Assembly (NCBI RefSeq): GCF_003207895.1
Contig: NZ_NKUB01000004.1
Location: 1 to 64,000 of the forward strand
Direction: 5' to 3'
Source of the DNA: Komagataeibacter swingsii
Lineage (GTDB): Bacteria; Pseudomonadota; Alphaproteobacteria; Acetobacterales; Acetobacteraceae
Length of the DNA: 64,000 bases
Shown: positions 53,123 to 61,410 of the stretch, in pieces
How positions within the stretch are numbered: position 1 is the first letter of the stretch
Layout of the letters: the number at the start of each line of letters is the position of its first letter
Made by a program: the position numbers and the translations under genes
Notes under the pieces: model-generated
Told to the model about the DNA's origin: nothing
The model's input: the letters and a program-made list of their open reading frames with translations, nothing else
Databases searched by the model: none

Positions 53123-54184
53123 TCATACATCCCGTATGGTCTTGATCAGGTCGCCCACATGTTCGGGGGGCGTGGTCGGAATGACCCCGTGGCCAAGGTT
53201 GAACACATGGGGGCGGCCCTTCATCGCATCACGGATGGCGTGGGCTTCGGTGCGCATGCCCTCGCCCCCCGCCAGCACGCGGACCGGGTCAAGGTTGCCC
53301 TGCAGCACCAGCGTGTCCGGCACCTTTTCCGCCACGGCCTTCATGTCGGCCCCGGTATCGAGCGCCATCGCGTTCACGCCCGTCCTGTGCCCGTATTCAA
53401 TCGCCATAAGCCCGCCCAGGCGCGGGAAACCGATCACCGGCACACCGGGATGGCGGGCATTGATGATTTCGGTAATCCGGCGGGTGGGTTCGATGACATG
53501 CCTGCGGAACTGCGATGGCGGCAGAAGTCCCGACCAACTGTCGAACAGCATGACCGCTTCCGCCCCGGCCGTGATCTGGTCGCACAGCATGTCCGCCGTA
53601 GCGGTGGTCAGCAGGTCGATCAGCCGGTCGAAGAATGCGGGATCGGTATAGGCCAGCCTGCGCGTTTCCTCGAACTCACGCGATCCATGGCCCTCCACCA
53701 TGTAGCACGCCACCGTGAACGGCGCGCCGGCAAAGCCGATCAGCGTGACCTGTCCCGGTTTCGCGGGGCCGATCGCCTCCGGCCCGTCAACAGCCTTGCG
53801 CAGTCGTCCCAGTGTTTCCATGATCGGCTGCGTCGCCTGTTTCACCCGCGTGGGGTCCAGGCGTTCCAGGTCGGCCATCGAACGGACCGCCCCGAGAACG
53901 GGGCCGCGACCCGGCACGAATTCCAGCGACTGCCCCATCGCCCATGGCAGGATGAGGATATCGGAAAACAGGATCGCGCCATCCATGCCAAAACGACGGA
54001 TGGGCTGCAGCGTGATATCCACCGCCATGTCCGGGGTCATGCAACGGGTTATGAAATCCGCCTTTTCACGCAACGCCCGGAATTCTGGCAGGAACCGGCC
54101 CGCCTGCCGCATCAGCCATACCGGAGGGGGCCATGTCGCCTCTCCCAACAGGGTGGCGAGCAGGGGTTTGCGTGTTTCAGTCAT
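53123..54184 (-). CDS. hemE: Uroporphyrinogen decarboxylase
   Basis: 353 residues. PPVWLMRQAGRFLPEFRAL, the Asp of FSDILILPWAMG and the C-terminal VFNLGHGVIPTTPPEHV are conserved. Converts uroporphyrinogen III to coproporphyrinogen III. Start 54184 gives the usual family N-terminus; 54205 is an alternative. Adjacent to the probable origin, as in Caulobacter and Rickettsia. Confidence 0.96.
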   Translation of the reverse strand: MTETRKPLLATLLGEATWPPPVWLMRQAGRFLPEFRALREKADFITRCMTPDMAVDITLQPIRRFGMDGAILFSDILILPWAMGQSLEFVPGRGPVLGAVRSMADLERLDPTRVKQATQPIMETLGRLRKAVDGPEAIGPAKPGQVTLIGFAGAPFTVACYMVEGHGSREFEETRRLAYTDPAFFDRLIDLLTTATADMLCDQITAGAEAVMLFDSWSGLLPPSQFRRHVIEPTRRITEIINARHPGVPVIGFPRLGGLMAIEYGHRTGVNAMALDTGADMKAVAEKVPDTLVLQGNLDPVRVLAGGEGMRTEAHAIRDAMKGRPHVFNLGHGVIPTTPPEHVGDLIKTIRDV

Positions 54185-54205
54185 CGATCCGTCGTTCTGT
54201 TTCAT

Positions 54206-54590
54206 TGTGGCCGGACTATCTCGTACTTTCGCCGTGACGGATAGCGGGCAGGTGGAACGTGCGCGCGCCTTTCAAAACAATAAAAGAAAAGAGAAAGAAA
54301 TTTTTTGATGTGCTTTAAGTGCTGTGGATGACGGGGTACCCACGTTTCCGAAAATGTACCCCACTTTTCCCACAGGGTGTACAGTTTCCGACTCCAAGGA
54401 TTCCCGTGCCCGTGGGCGGTTATCCAGAATGTACCGACATAAGCCTGTGTACAACCCACCGCGAACGGAGGTGTACCCGTTGTCCACGGTACTCGGTACG
54501 GCACAGAATTGTTTGGAGTACTGTCCCCATGTACCCCAGTACTCGAACGCGCCGAATTTCGTGTTTCACTTCGGCAGTACGGAGAGGGTG
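54206..54590. other. Probable chromosomal replication origin (oriC)
   Basis: A gene-free 385-base region next to hemE, the place of the origin in several Alphaproteobacteria. It holds DnaA-box-like nonamers: TGTGGATGA at 54323-54331 (minus-strand TCATCCACA, one mismatch), TTATCCAGA at 54420-54428 (one mismatch), and weaker ones at 54366-54374, 54446-54454 and 54480-54488. An AT-rich tract (54271-54310) could unwind. It also has 12 GTAC tetranucleotides between 54336 and 54580 (about one expected). A plus-strand frame stays open across it in phase with maf but has no other coding sign. Confidence 0.6.
54271..54310 (+). other. AT-rich purine tract (possible unwinding element)
   Basis: Forty bases almost entirely A/G then T: TTCAAAACAATAAAAG, AAAAGAGAAAGAAA and TTTTTT. 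Asymmetric A/T-rich sequence beside DnaA-box-like sites is usual for duplex-unwinding elements. It also resembles the leader of the hairpin repeat family (AAAACAATAAAAG). Confidence 0.5.
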
Positions 54591-55235
54591 ATGCCAGACG
54601 ACTCGAATTTAGTACTAAAGCCGCCGCCATTACAGGCGGAGTCGCCGCCGATAGTACTGGCCAGCCGCTCGGCCGCGCGGCGGAGTCTGCTGGAATCGGC
54701 AGGGATACGGGCGGAGTACCGGGCGGCGGATGTGGATGAACATGCCCTGCGCGACCGTGCCCGCGCCCGCGGGATGGAAGCAGGCCAGACAGCCCTTGAA
54801 CTGGCCCGGGCCAAGGCGCGCACTATCAGCGTGGACAAGGGCGCGGTCGTGATCGGCGCGGACCAGATGCTGTCATGCAATGGGGCATGGTTTGACAAGC
54901 CGGACAGCATGGACGCCGCCCGCCGGCAGTTGCGCGCGCTGCGCGGCAGGCCGCATAGGCTGCATACGGCTGTGGTGATGCTGCGCGACGGGGACGAGGT
55001 CTGGCGCCACGTCGCCTGCCCCGTGCTGCACATGCGCGCCTTCAGCGATTCCTTTCTGGAACGTTACCTGACGCTGGAAGGCGATGCGATTCTGTCCTGT
55101 GTCGGGTGTTACCGGCTGGAAGGCGCGGGCATCCACCTGTTTTCCCATATAAAAGGGGAACACGCCGCCATCGTGGGCCTGCCTTTGCTCGCGCTGCTGC
55201 AGGCGTTGCGGGCACGGCATATCATCATGCAATAA
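54591..55235 (+). CDS. maf: Maf family nucleotide pyrophosphatase
   Basis: 214 residues. ASRSAARRSLLESAGI is the N-terminal Maf block, and GADQMLSCNGAWFDKP and GDAILSCVGCYRLEG follow. Hydrolyses modified or canonical nucleoside triphosphates. GGAGAGGGTG lies just before ATG. The GTAC cluster of the origin region continues into its first 130 bases (54612, 54654, 54716). Confidence 0.93.
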   Translation: MPDDSNLVLKPPPLQAESPPIVLASRSAARRSLLESAGIRAEYRAADVDEHALRDRARARGMEAGQTALELARAKARTISVDKGAVVIGADQMLSCNGAWFDKPDSMDAARRQLRALRGRPHRLHTAVVMLRDGDEVWRHVACPVLHMRAFSDSFLERYLTLEGDAILSCVGCYRLEGAGIHLFSHIKGEHAAIVGLPLLALLQALRARHIIMQ

Positions 55236-55333
55236 TTTGGTTTGCGGGGGGTTGCATTGCCCGGGGCTTACGGTTATACCCCGCGAACCGGACCACGGCG
55301 GGCCATATGAAACGGCCAGCCAGTCAGGACAGT

Positions 55334-55409
55334 GGGGCCATAGCTCAGTTGGGAGAGCGCCTGAATGGCATTCAGGAGGTCAGGGGTTCGACTCCCCTTG
55401 GCTCCACCA
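55334..55409 (+). tRNA. tRNA-Ala (GGC)
   Basis: 76 nt: GGGGCCA ... TGGCTCC-ACCA, CCA encoded. Anticodon arm CCTGA-ATGGCAT-TCAGG gives GGC; T arm GGTTCGACTCC. It is the second alanine isoacceptor in the window. Confidence 0.97.
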
Positions 55410-55478
55410 GATCCTTCAAATCTGGTACCCCCCAAAAAATATCAAGCGCGATATCTCGCGCCGACAGGAACTGAACAG

Positions 55479-55553
55479 GTTTTTGGTGAAGCTTCTTTCA
55501 AAAAGCTTCAGGAACCGCCGCCTTTCTGAAAAAAGGCGGCCATGAACGTTTGT
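55479..55553 (-). repeat. Paired-hairpin intergenic repeat, copy F (inverted)
   Basis: Opposite orientation to copies A-D: TTTTTGGTGAAGCTTC-TTTC-AAAAAGCTTC, then CCGCC-T-run/A-run-GGCGG with a TTTCTG loop. Lies between tRNA-Ala(GGC) and the end of the MATE gene. Confidence 0.8.
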
Positions 55554-55629
55554 TTCCTGTCAGGACCCGTGCTGCCGAGGTATTTCGTGCATTGGAACAC
55601 GATCCACCCGCGCTACGCCGGTTGGTATG

Positions 55630-57066
55630 TCAGGTGGAATGATCGAGTTCGTCAAGTTCGATCATGCCGGCTTCGCCCGTCTGGGCGGGCGGGATAACCG
55701 GCATGGCCTGTTCCGTTGCCCTGTCGCCCGGATGTAGCCTGCGGACCACGCCAAAGGCGGTCATGACCGCGCAGGACCCGAACAGGACGCACCCCAGCAC
55801 CTGCCCCACCTGCACCCCGGCGGGGCCGAATTTCATGCCGAACCAGACAAATGGAATGGTGCCCAGTGTCGCCCGGCCCCAGTTGAACAGGGTGGAGTAA
55901 AGCGGGAAACCCAGGTTGTTGAAGGCGGAATTGGCGACGAACAGCATGCCGATGAAGACGTAACCGGCAATGGTCCAGTTACAGAACAGGTGAATCAGCA
56001 TCGCCGCCGTGCCTTGGGCCGAAAAGACCCGCACCACCATGTCCTGTGTCAGGAACAGGACAGCCCATGTGATCGCCACGCACAACGCCACCAGCCACAG
56101 GGAGGCCACCAGCGTGGCGCGCACCCGGTCCAGCTTTCCCGCCCCCAGGTTCTGCGACATGATCGGCCCCACCGACCCCGTCAGGGCAAAGACAAAGGCG
56201 AACGCCACCGGCACGATCCGGTCAATGGTCGCCTGCCCCGCCACGGCGGCCAGGCCGAAACTGGCCATGGCATGGGTAACGAATACGCCGCCCACCGGGG
56301 TCGCCAGGTTGGTCAGGATGGCGGGCATGGCCACCTGTCCCACCGTTCTGGTATCCGTGATGACATGGGTGCGCACCGGCAGCGCCAGCAACCCATGACG
56401 ACGGGCACAGCGGAAACCGGCTACCGCCACGGCCAGGCGCGACAGGATGGTGCTGATCGCCGCCCCCTTCAGCCCAAGCCCCATCACCACGATCAGCAGC
56501 GGATCGGCCATGGCCGAGATCATGGCCCCCATCAGGGTCACGTTCATGGAAATGCGCGCGGCCCCGATGGCGCGCAGCAGGCCCGAACACCCCATGCCCG
56601 CCGCGATCAGCGGCAGGCCGGGCGAGACGATTTCAAGGAAAAGGGTGGCCTGGCGGGCCGCTTCCTCCTTTGCCCCCAGCAGGGCAAGCAGCGGGGCCGC
56701 CAGCCATGCCGTGAACATGCCGATCACCAGGCACGCGCCGATCATGAAGATCCCGAATGAGGATGCGACCCGTTGCGCCTGCTCCATCCTGCCCGCGCCG
56801 ATCAGTCGGCCGGTAATGGCCCCGATGCCGATGGACAGGCCGATGGACACCGCAATCTGCACGTAGCTTATGACGCCGGCAAACCCGATGGCCGCCGTCA
56901 GCGCGGGATCACCCAGCCACGAAATGTAGAAAAGGTTCAGCAGGTCGACAATGAAGACAGCCATAAGCCCAATGGCCCCGGTGCCCGCCATGACAACGAC
57001 GTGGCGGACAATATGCCCGGTGCAGAAGGCGGCTTTTGGTCGGGTTGCGGTCGTATGTCCCCCCAT
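55630..57066 (-). CDS. MATE family multidrug/sodium antiporter
   Basis: 478 residues, twelve membrane helices in two halves of six. The first half carries FIVDLLNLFYISWLGDPAL, similar to the NorM-type motif; the second has GAGKLDRVRATL and NLGFPLY. Exports cationic drugs or related compounds using Na+ or H+. AGGAC is six bases before ATG. The leader contains two 16-base direct repeats (57229-57271), a possible operator. The C-terminal 30 residues are acidic and cytoplasmic. Confidence 0.9.
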   Translation of the reverse strand: MGGHTTATRPKAAFCTGHIVRHVVVMAGTGAIGLMAVFIVDLLNLFYISWLGDPALTAAIGFAGVISYVQIAVSIGLSIGIGAITGRLIGAGRMEQAQRVASSFGIFMIGACLVIGMFTAWLAAPLLALLGAKEEAARQATLFLEIVSPGLPLIAAGMGCSGLLRAIGAARISMNVTLMGAMISAMADPLLIVVMGLGLKGAAISTILSRLAVAVAGFRCARRHGLLALPVRTHVITDTRTVGQVAMPAILTNLATPVGGVFVTHAMASFGLAAVAGQATIDRIVPVAFAFVFALTGSVGPIMSQNLGAGKLDRVRATLVASLWLVALCVAITWAVLFLTQDMVVRVFSAQGTAAMLIHLFCNWTIAGYVFIGMLFVANSAFNNLGFPLYSTLFNWGRATLGTIPFVWFGMKFGPAGVQVGQVLGCVLFGSCAVMTAFGVVRRLHPGDRATEQAMPVIPPAQTGEAGMIELDELDHST

Positions 57067-57228
57067 TCGGTGTCCTGTCTGCTGGCGTTCATACGGTCAG
57101 GCCAGAGCTGCCGCGATCTCTGGCTGCATGATGCGGGTCAATGAAATCTGGCACAAGGCCCATGTCGCGCCTGTCTTTTTTGCATGGCCTGAAAAAATAT
57201 CGTGATGTCGTGTATATATTGCCAGCGC

Positions 57229-57271
57229 ATTGTGCGGTGCAAAATAAACAGAATGATTGTGCAGTGCAAAA
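57229..57271 (+). repeat. Two 16-bp direct repeats in the MATE leader
   Basis: ATTGTGCGGTGCAAAA (57229-57244) and ATTGTGCAGTGCAAAA (57256-57271) differ in one base and repeat every 27 bases. They lie just upstream of a possible -10 (TATATA, minus strand) for the MATE gene, as expected for regulator sites. Confidence 0.6.
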
Positions 57272-57303
57272 AAAGTAAAATTCCATTTTTATTTATATTT
57301 ATG

Positions 57304-57463
57304 TTGACCAGTTAAAATAAGGATGGCATACAGAATCACACGAAGCGATCAGGCTTCCATAAATACAAATAAGACCCGGTAAAAATACCGGAACGGATGC
57401 AGCACCTCCAGTGTCGGCATTCCACTGACAGGGTCCCCCCATAACGGGGGGACCCTGTTTTTT
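57304..57463 (+). ncRNA. Candidate small RNA ended by a strong terminator
   Basis: No protein gene precedes the terminator on the plus strand, yet a perfect 12-base-pair hairpin and T-run end here. A smaller hairpin (CAGTG ... CACTG, about 57411-57427) lies before it. A TTGACC hexamer at 57304 could be a -35, with a poor -10, so the 5' end is a guess. Confidence 0.35.
57429..57463 (+). terminator. Strong rho-independent terminator
   Basis: CAGGGTCCCCCC / GGGGGGACCCTG, 12 perfect base pairs, five-base loop ATAAC, then six Ts. Confidence 0.9.
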
Positions 57464-57584
57464 GCGTATGGCGTAAAATAATGGGTGCCATCCGTCTTTT
57501 ACGTATCTTGTCCCGGCCGGCTTTCTCTACCCTGTCGCAGGTTTCCACGCCTGTGGAGGCCATTCCGTTTAGGGAGGAATACCA

Positions 57585-57788
57585 ATGTCCAGACTGACTG
57601 CGGCTGAACGCGACGCCTTGCCGGATTCAGCCTTCGCCCTGCCGGGGCGGCGCTATCCGATACCGGACGTGACCCATGCGCGTGACGCGTTGGCCCGCGC
57701 CAGTGAAATGCTGCATCGCGGCGACCTGACACAGCAGGAATACGATACCGTCGTCGCCCGCGCCCATGCCGTGCTGGAAGAAGAATAG
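57585..57788 (+). CDS. Small hypothetical protein (67 aa)
   Basis: Soluble helical protein: TAAERDALPDSAFALPGRR, YPIPDVTHARDALARAS and a C-terminal HRGDLTQQEYDTVVARAH. The P-x-S-x-F-A-x-P-x-R-x-Y-P-I-D pattern recurs in small proteins of Alphaproteobacteria and phages (DUF6582-like), role unknown. Excellent binding site AGGGAGG, eight bases before ATG. Transcribed after the strong terminator, so it needs its own promoter. Confidence 0.72.
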   Translation: MSRLTAAERDALPDSAFALPGRRYPIPDVTHARDALARASEMLHRGDLTQQEYDTVVARAHAVLEEE

Positions 57789-57796
57789 GCGCGCAT

Positions 57797-57833
57797 GAAA
57801 AAAGGGACGCGGAAGTTTCCCTCCGCGCCCCTT
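57797..57833 (-). terminator. Terminator at the end of the etf operon
   Basis: AAAGGG-A-CGCGGA / TCCGCG-C-CCCTTT is a 13-position stem with one mismatch; on the minus strand a T-run follows, on the plus strand TTT follows, so it may serve both sides. Confidence 0.75.
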
Positions 57834-57860
57834 TCGCGTGCCTCATGAAGCGGCCAGGCT

Positions 57861-58799
57861 TCAGCCCGCCTTGTCCAGTTCCGCCTCAAGCTGCGGCAGG
57901 ATGGTGAACAGGTCGCCCACGATCCCGTAATCCGCCACCTGGAAGATCGGCGCTTCAGGGTCCTTGTTGATCGCGACGATGACCTTGCTGTCCTTCATCC
58001 CGGCCAGATGCTGGATCTGGCCCGAAATCCCCATGGCGATATACAGTTCCGGCGCCACGATCTTGCCGGTCTGGCCCACCTGGTATTCGTTGGAAACGAA
58101 GCCCTTGTCCACCGCCGCGCGCGATGCGCCGATGGCGGCGCCCAGGCGGTCGGCCAGCGGTTCCAGCAGCTTGAAGTTTTCTCCGTTCAGCATGCCGTTG
58201 CCACCCGATACCACCACGCGGGCGGATTCCAGTTCCGGGCGTTCGGACTTCGACAGTTCGGTGGCGATGAAGGTCGATCCCCCCGGACCCGCGGGCAGGG
58301 CCACGTCCTCGATCGTCGCATTGCCGCCTTCGCCTGCAACCGGGTCGAAGGAAGAGGCGCGGACCGTGATGATCTTCTTCGCATCCGCCGACTTCACCGT
58401 CGCCAGCGCGCTGCCGGCATAGATGGGGCGGACAAAGGTATCGGCGTCGTTGATGGCGACGATATCGGGGATCGGCTGCACATCCAGCAGGGCGGCCGCG
58501 CGCGGCAGGACGTTCTTCGCCGTGGCGGAAGATGCGGCCAGGATGTGGGTGTAGCCCGCCGCCAGGTCCGCCAGCAGGGCAGCCACCGGCTCGGCCAGTT
58601 CGCTGTTGCCGGTGGTGTCGGTCGCCTGCAGCACCTTCTTCACGCCCGGGATGGCGGCCGCGGATTTCGCGGCTGCCGCCGCGTCCGGCCCGGTGACCAG
58701 CACATCGACATCCCCCAGCCTGCTGGCGGCGGCAATGGCGGAACGCGAGGCCTGGCGGATCGCACCGCCTTCATGATCCAGATAAACGAGTACGGCCAT
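57861..58799 (-). CDS. etfA: Electron transfer flavoprotein subunit alpha
   Basis: 312 residues. The C-terminal FAD domain has the typical order: [51 protein letters not shown] and [15 protein letters not shown]. With EtfB it takes electrons from acyl-CoA and other flavin dehydrogenases. Two bases after etfB. Confidence 0.97.
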   Translation of the reverse strand: MAVLVYLDHEGGAIRQASRSAIAAASRLGDVDVLVTGPDAAAAAKSAAAIPGVKKVLQATDTTGNSELAEPVAALLADLAAGYTHILAASSATAKNVLPRAAALLDVQPIPDIVAINDADTFVRPIYAGSALATVKSADAKKIITVRASSFDPVAGEGGNATIEDVALPAGPGGSTFIATELSKSERPELESARVVVSGGNGMLNGENFKLLEPLADRLGAAIGASRAAVDKGFVSNEYQVGQTGKIVAPELYIAMGISGQIQHLAGMKDSKVIVAINKDPEAPIFQVADYGIVGDLFTILPQLEAELDKAG

Positions 58800-58801
58800 G
58801 A

Positions 58802-59551
58802 TCAGATCACCTTTGCTTCGTTGCGCAGACGCGACACCAGTTCCGCTGCCGAGTCGAGCTTGATCCCCGCCTTGCGTTCGGGCGGTTCGGCAACCGAGAC
58901 CACGCTCAGCCGCGGCGTCATGTCCACGCCCAGATCGGCCGGCGTGATCTTTTCCATCGGCTTCTTGCGCGCCTTCATGATGTTGGGCAGCGAGGCATAA
59001 CGCGGCTCGTTCAGGCGCAGGTCGGCGGTGATGATGGCCGGCAGCGCCAGCTTCACGGTCTGTGACCCGCCATCGATCTCGCGCATGACGGTTACACTGC
59101 CATCGGTGACATCCACCTTGGAGGCAAAGGTGCCCTGCGGACGCCCCAGCAGCCCCGCCAGCATCTGGCCCGTGGCGTTCATGTCATCATCAATGGCCTG
59201 CTTGCCAAGGATGATCAGGTCGGGCTTTTCCTTTTCCACCAGCGCCTTGAGCACCTTGGCCACCGATAGCGGCTCGGTCACCACGTCGGTTTCCACCAGG
59301 ATGGAACGGTCCGCGCCCATGGCCATGGCCGTGCGCAGCGTGTCCTGCGCCTTGGCCTCGCCAATCGAAACCGCGATGATTTCGCTCACCACGCCTTTTT
59401 CCTTCAGGCGCACGGCTTCCTCGACCGCGATTTCATCAAACGGATTCATGGACATCTTGACGCCGGCGGTTTCCACGCCGGAACCATCGGCTTTCACGCG
59501 CGGCTTGATGTTGTAATCAATCACGCGCTTAACGGGTACAAGAACCTTCAT
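58802..59551 (-). CDS. etfB: Electron transfer flavoprotein subunit beta
   Basis: 249 residues. [33 protein letters not shown] (AMP site) and the recognition-loop region are conserved. Forms the heterodimer with EtfA. Followed directly by etfA, preceded by the ETF-QO gene (72 bases). Confidence 0.97.
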   Translation of the reverse strand: MKVLVPVKRVIDYNIKPRVKADGSGVETAGVKMSMNPFDEIAVEEAVRLKEKGVVSEIIAVSIGEAKAQDTLRTAMAMGADRSILVETDVVTEPLSVAKVLKALVEKEKPDLIILGKQAIDDDMNATGQMLAGLLGRPQGTFASKVDVTDGSVTVMREIDGGSQTVKLALPAIITADLRLNEPRYASLPNIMKARKKPMEKITPADLGVDMTPRLSVVSVAEPPERKAGIKLDSAAELVSRLRNEAKVI

Positions 59552-59623
59552 TGCATATTTGCCTGTCTGTCTTCGGATAAGGGCAATCGGTGTGGCGGAT
59601 TACATACCGTACCCGCCGCATGA

Positions 59624-61264
59624 TTACATCCCGCCGGGATAGTTTGGGCCGCCTGCCCCCTCCGGCGTGACCCAGTCGATGTTCTGGGCGGGGTCCTTGA
59701 TGTCGCATGTCTTGCAGTGGACGCAGTTCTGCGAATTGATCTGCAGGCGCGGGTCCGTGGCCTCATCCGCCACTTCATACACCGCCGCCGGGCAGTACCG
59801 GCTTTCGGGCGCGCGGAAGACATCCCAGTTCACCGTCTTCCACAGCGACATGTTGCGGACCTTCAGGTGGACCGGCTGGTCTTCTTCATGGTTGGTGTTG
59901 GACAGGAACACCGAGGACAGGCGATCGAACGTGATCTTGCCATCGGGCTTGGGGTAGCTGATCTTTTCCGAGATCGAGGCCGGTTCCAGCACTTCATTGT
60001 CGCTGTGGCGCGTATGCAGCGTCCACGGTGCGCGACCACGCAGCAGCATGGCGTCGATGCCGGAATACAGCGCGCCGCCCTTCATGCCGAATTTGGCGAA
60101 GGCGGGGCGGATGTTGCGCACCGAACGCAGTTCCGCCCACAGCCAGGAATCCCGGATGCGGCGGGTATAGGACCCCGGTTCCACCCGGTCCGTCGCCAGC
60201 GCTTCGGCCACGGCTTCCGCCGCCAGCATGCCCGACTTCATGGCCGTGTGGGTGCCCTTGATCTTGGGCACGTTCAGGAAGCCCGCCGTATCGCCAATCA
60301 GCGCCCCGCCGGGGAAGGTCAGGCGCGGGATCGACTGGATACCCCCTTCGGACAGCGCGCGCGCGCCATAGGCGATGCGGCGCCCGCCCTCGAAATACGG
60401 GCGGAAGGCCGGGTGCAGCTTCACGCGCTGCATTTCATCAAACGGCGACAGCCACGTGTTGGGATAATCCAGCCCCGTGACAAACCCGTAGGACACCAGG
60501 TTGTCCCCGAAATGGTACATCCACGCCCCGCCATAGGTCCGGTCATCCAGCGGCCAGCCAAAGCTGTGCTGCACCAGCCCGGGACGATGCATTTCCTTGG
60601 GGATTTCCCACAGTTCCTTGATGCCCAGCCCGTAGGTCTGCGGGTCCACGCCCTTGCGCAGGTTGTACATCGCCGTAACCTGCTTGGTCAGCGACCCGCG
60701 GCAGCCTTCGGCGAACAGCGTGTATTTCGCGCGCAGTTCCATGCCCGGCGCGTAATTGTCGCCCGGCTGGCCATCGCGCCCGATCCCCATATCACCCGTG
60801 GCGACGCCGGTCACCCGGCCGCCGTCGTCCACCAGCACTTCCGCGCCTGCAAAGCCGGGATAGATCTCGACCCCCAGCTCCTCGGCCCGGCCCGCAAGCC
60901 AGCGGCAGAAATCGCCCAGGCTTACGATATGGTTGCCGTGGTTGCTCATATGCGGCATCACGCGGTCAAGGAACGGGATTTCAAGGCTGCCCTTCTGCGT
61001 CAGGTAGAGCATCTGCTCCTCTGTCACAGGGGTGTTCAGCGGTGCCCCTTCCTCGCGCCAGTGCGGGAGGAGTTCCTCCAGCGCGCGGGGTTCGATCACG
61101 GCGCCGGACAGGATATGGGCGCCGATCTCGCTGCCTTTTTCAATCAGGCAGACGCTGGCATCGGGGGCTACCTGTCGCAGCCGGATTGCCGCAGCCAGGC
61201 CCGATGGGCCGCCGCCGACAATAACGACATCAAATTCCATAGTCTCGCGCGGGGTCTCGCTCAT
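59624..61264 (-). CDS. Electron-transferring-flavoprotein:ubiquinone oxidoreductase
   Basis: 546 residues. N-terminal FAD motif VVIVGGGPSGLAAAIRL, ubiquinone-domain hydrophobic segment, and a C-terminal 4Fe-4S domain NCVHCKTCDIKDPAQNIDWV ending NYPGGM. Passes ETF electrons to ubiquinone at the inner membrane. Start 61264 preceded by AAGAGGA; 61288 is an alternative. First gene of an operon with etfB and etfA. Confidence 0.95.
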   Translation of the reverse strand: MSETPRETMEFDVVIVGGGPSGLAAAIRLRQVAPDASVCLIEKGSEIGAHILSGAVIEPRALEELLPHWREEGAPLNTPVTEEQMLYLTQKGSLEIPFLDRVMPHMSNHGNHIVSLGDFCRWLAGRAEELGVEIYPGFAGAEVLVDDGGRVTGVATGDMGIGRDGQPGDNYAPGMELRAKYTLFAEGCRGSLTKQVTAMYNLRKGVDPQTYGLGIKELWEIPKEMHRPGLVQHSFGWPLDDRTYGGAWMYHFGDNLVSYGFVTGLDYPNTWLSPFDEMQRVKLHPAFRPYFEGGRRIAYGARALSEGGIQSIPRLTFPGGALIGDTAGFLNVPKIKGTHTAMKSGMLAAEAVAEALATDRVEPGSYTRRIRDSWLWAELRSVRNIRPAFAKFGMKGGALYSGIDAMLLRGRAPWTLHTRHSDNEVLEPASISEKISYPKPDGKITFDRLSSVFLSNTNHEEDQPVHLKVRNMSLWKTVNWDVFRAPESRYCPAAVYEVADEATDPRLQINSQNCVHCKTCDIKDPAQNIDWVTPEGAGGPNYPGGM

Positions 61265-61410
61265 ACCTCTGTTGTCCTCTTGCGTCATGACCGGGGTGAC
61301 ATGGGATGAATGGGATTACACTCTATAGCAGTGCTTCCTAGAACCGTTTTGGGCGCGAATAAAGGCTTGTTGCGCATTCCGTGTCCTACGCGCGTGCAAT
61401 GGCGGTGCGT

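Larger units (their letters stand above)
57067..57584. other. Gene-free region upstream of the MATE gene
   Basis: About 520 bases, AT-rich on the left. Holds direct repeats (57229-57271), a possible -10 TATATA near 57213-57218 for the MATE gene, a TTGACC hexamer at 57304-57309 on the plus strand, and a strong terminator at 57429-57463. No protein gene seen in it. Confidence 0.6.

Noticed and set aside
54324..54590. In-frame upstream extension of maf
   Set aside because: No family similarity and it would run through the DnaA-box/GTAC region; maf has a good start at 54591.
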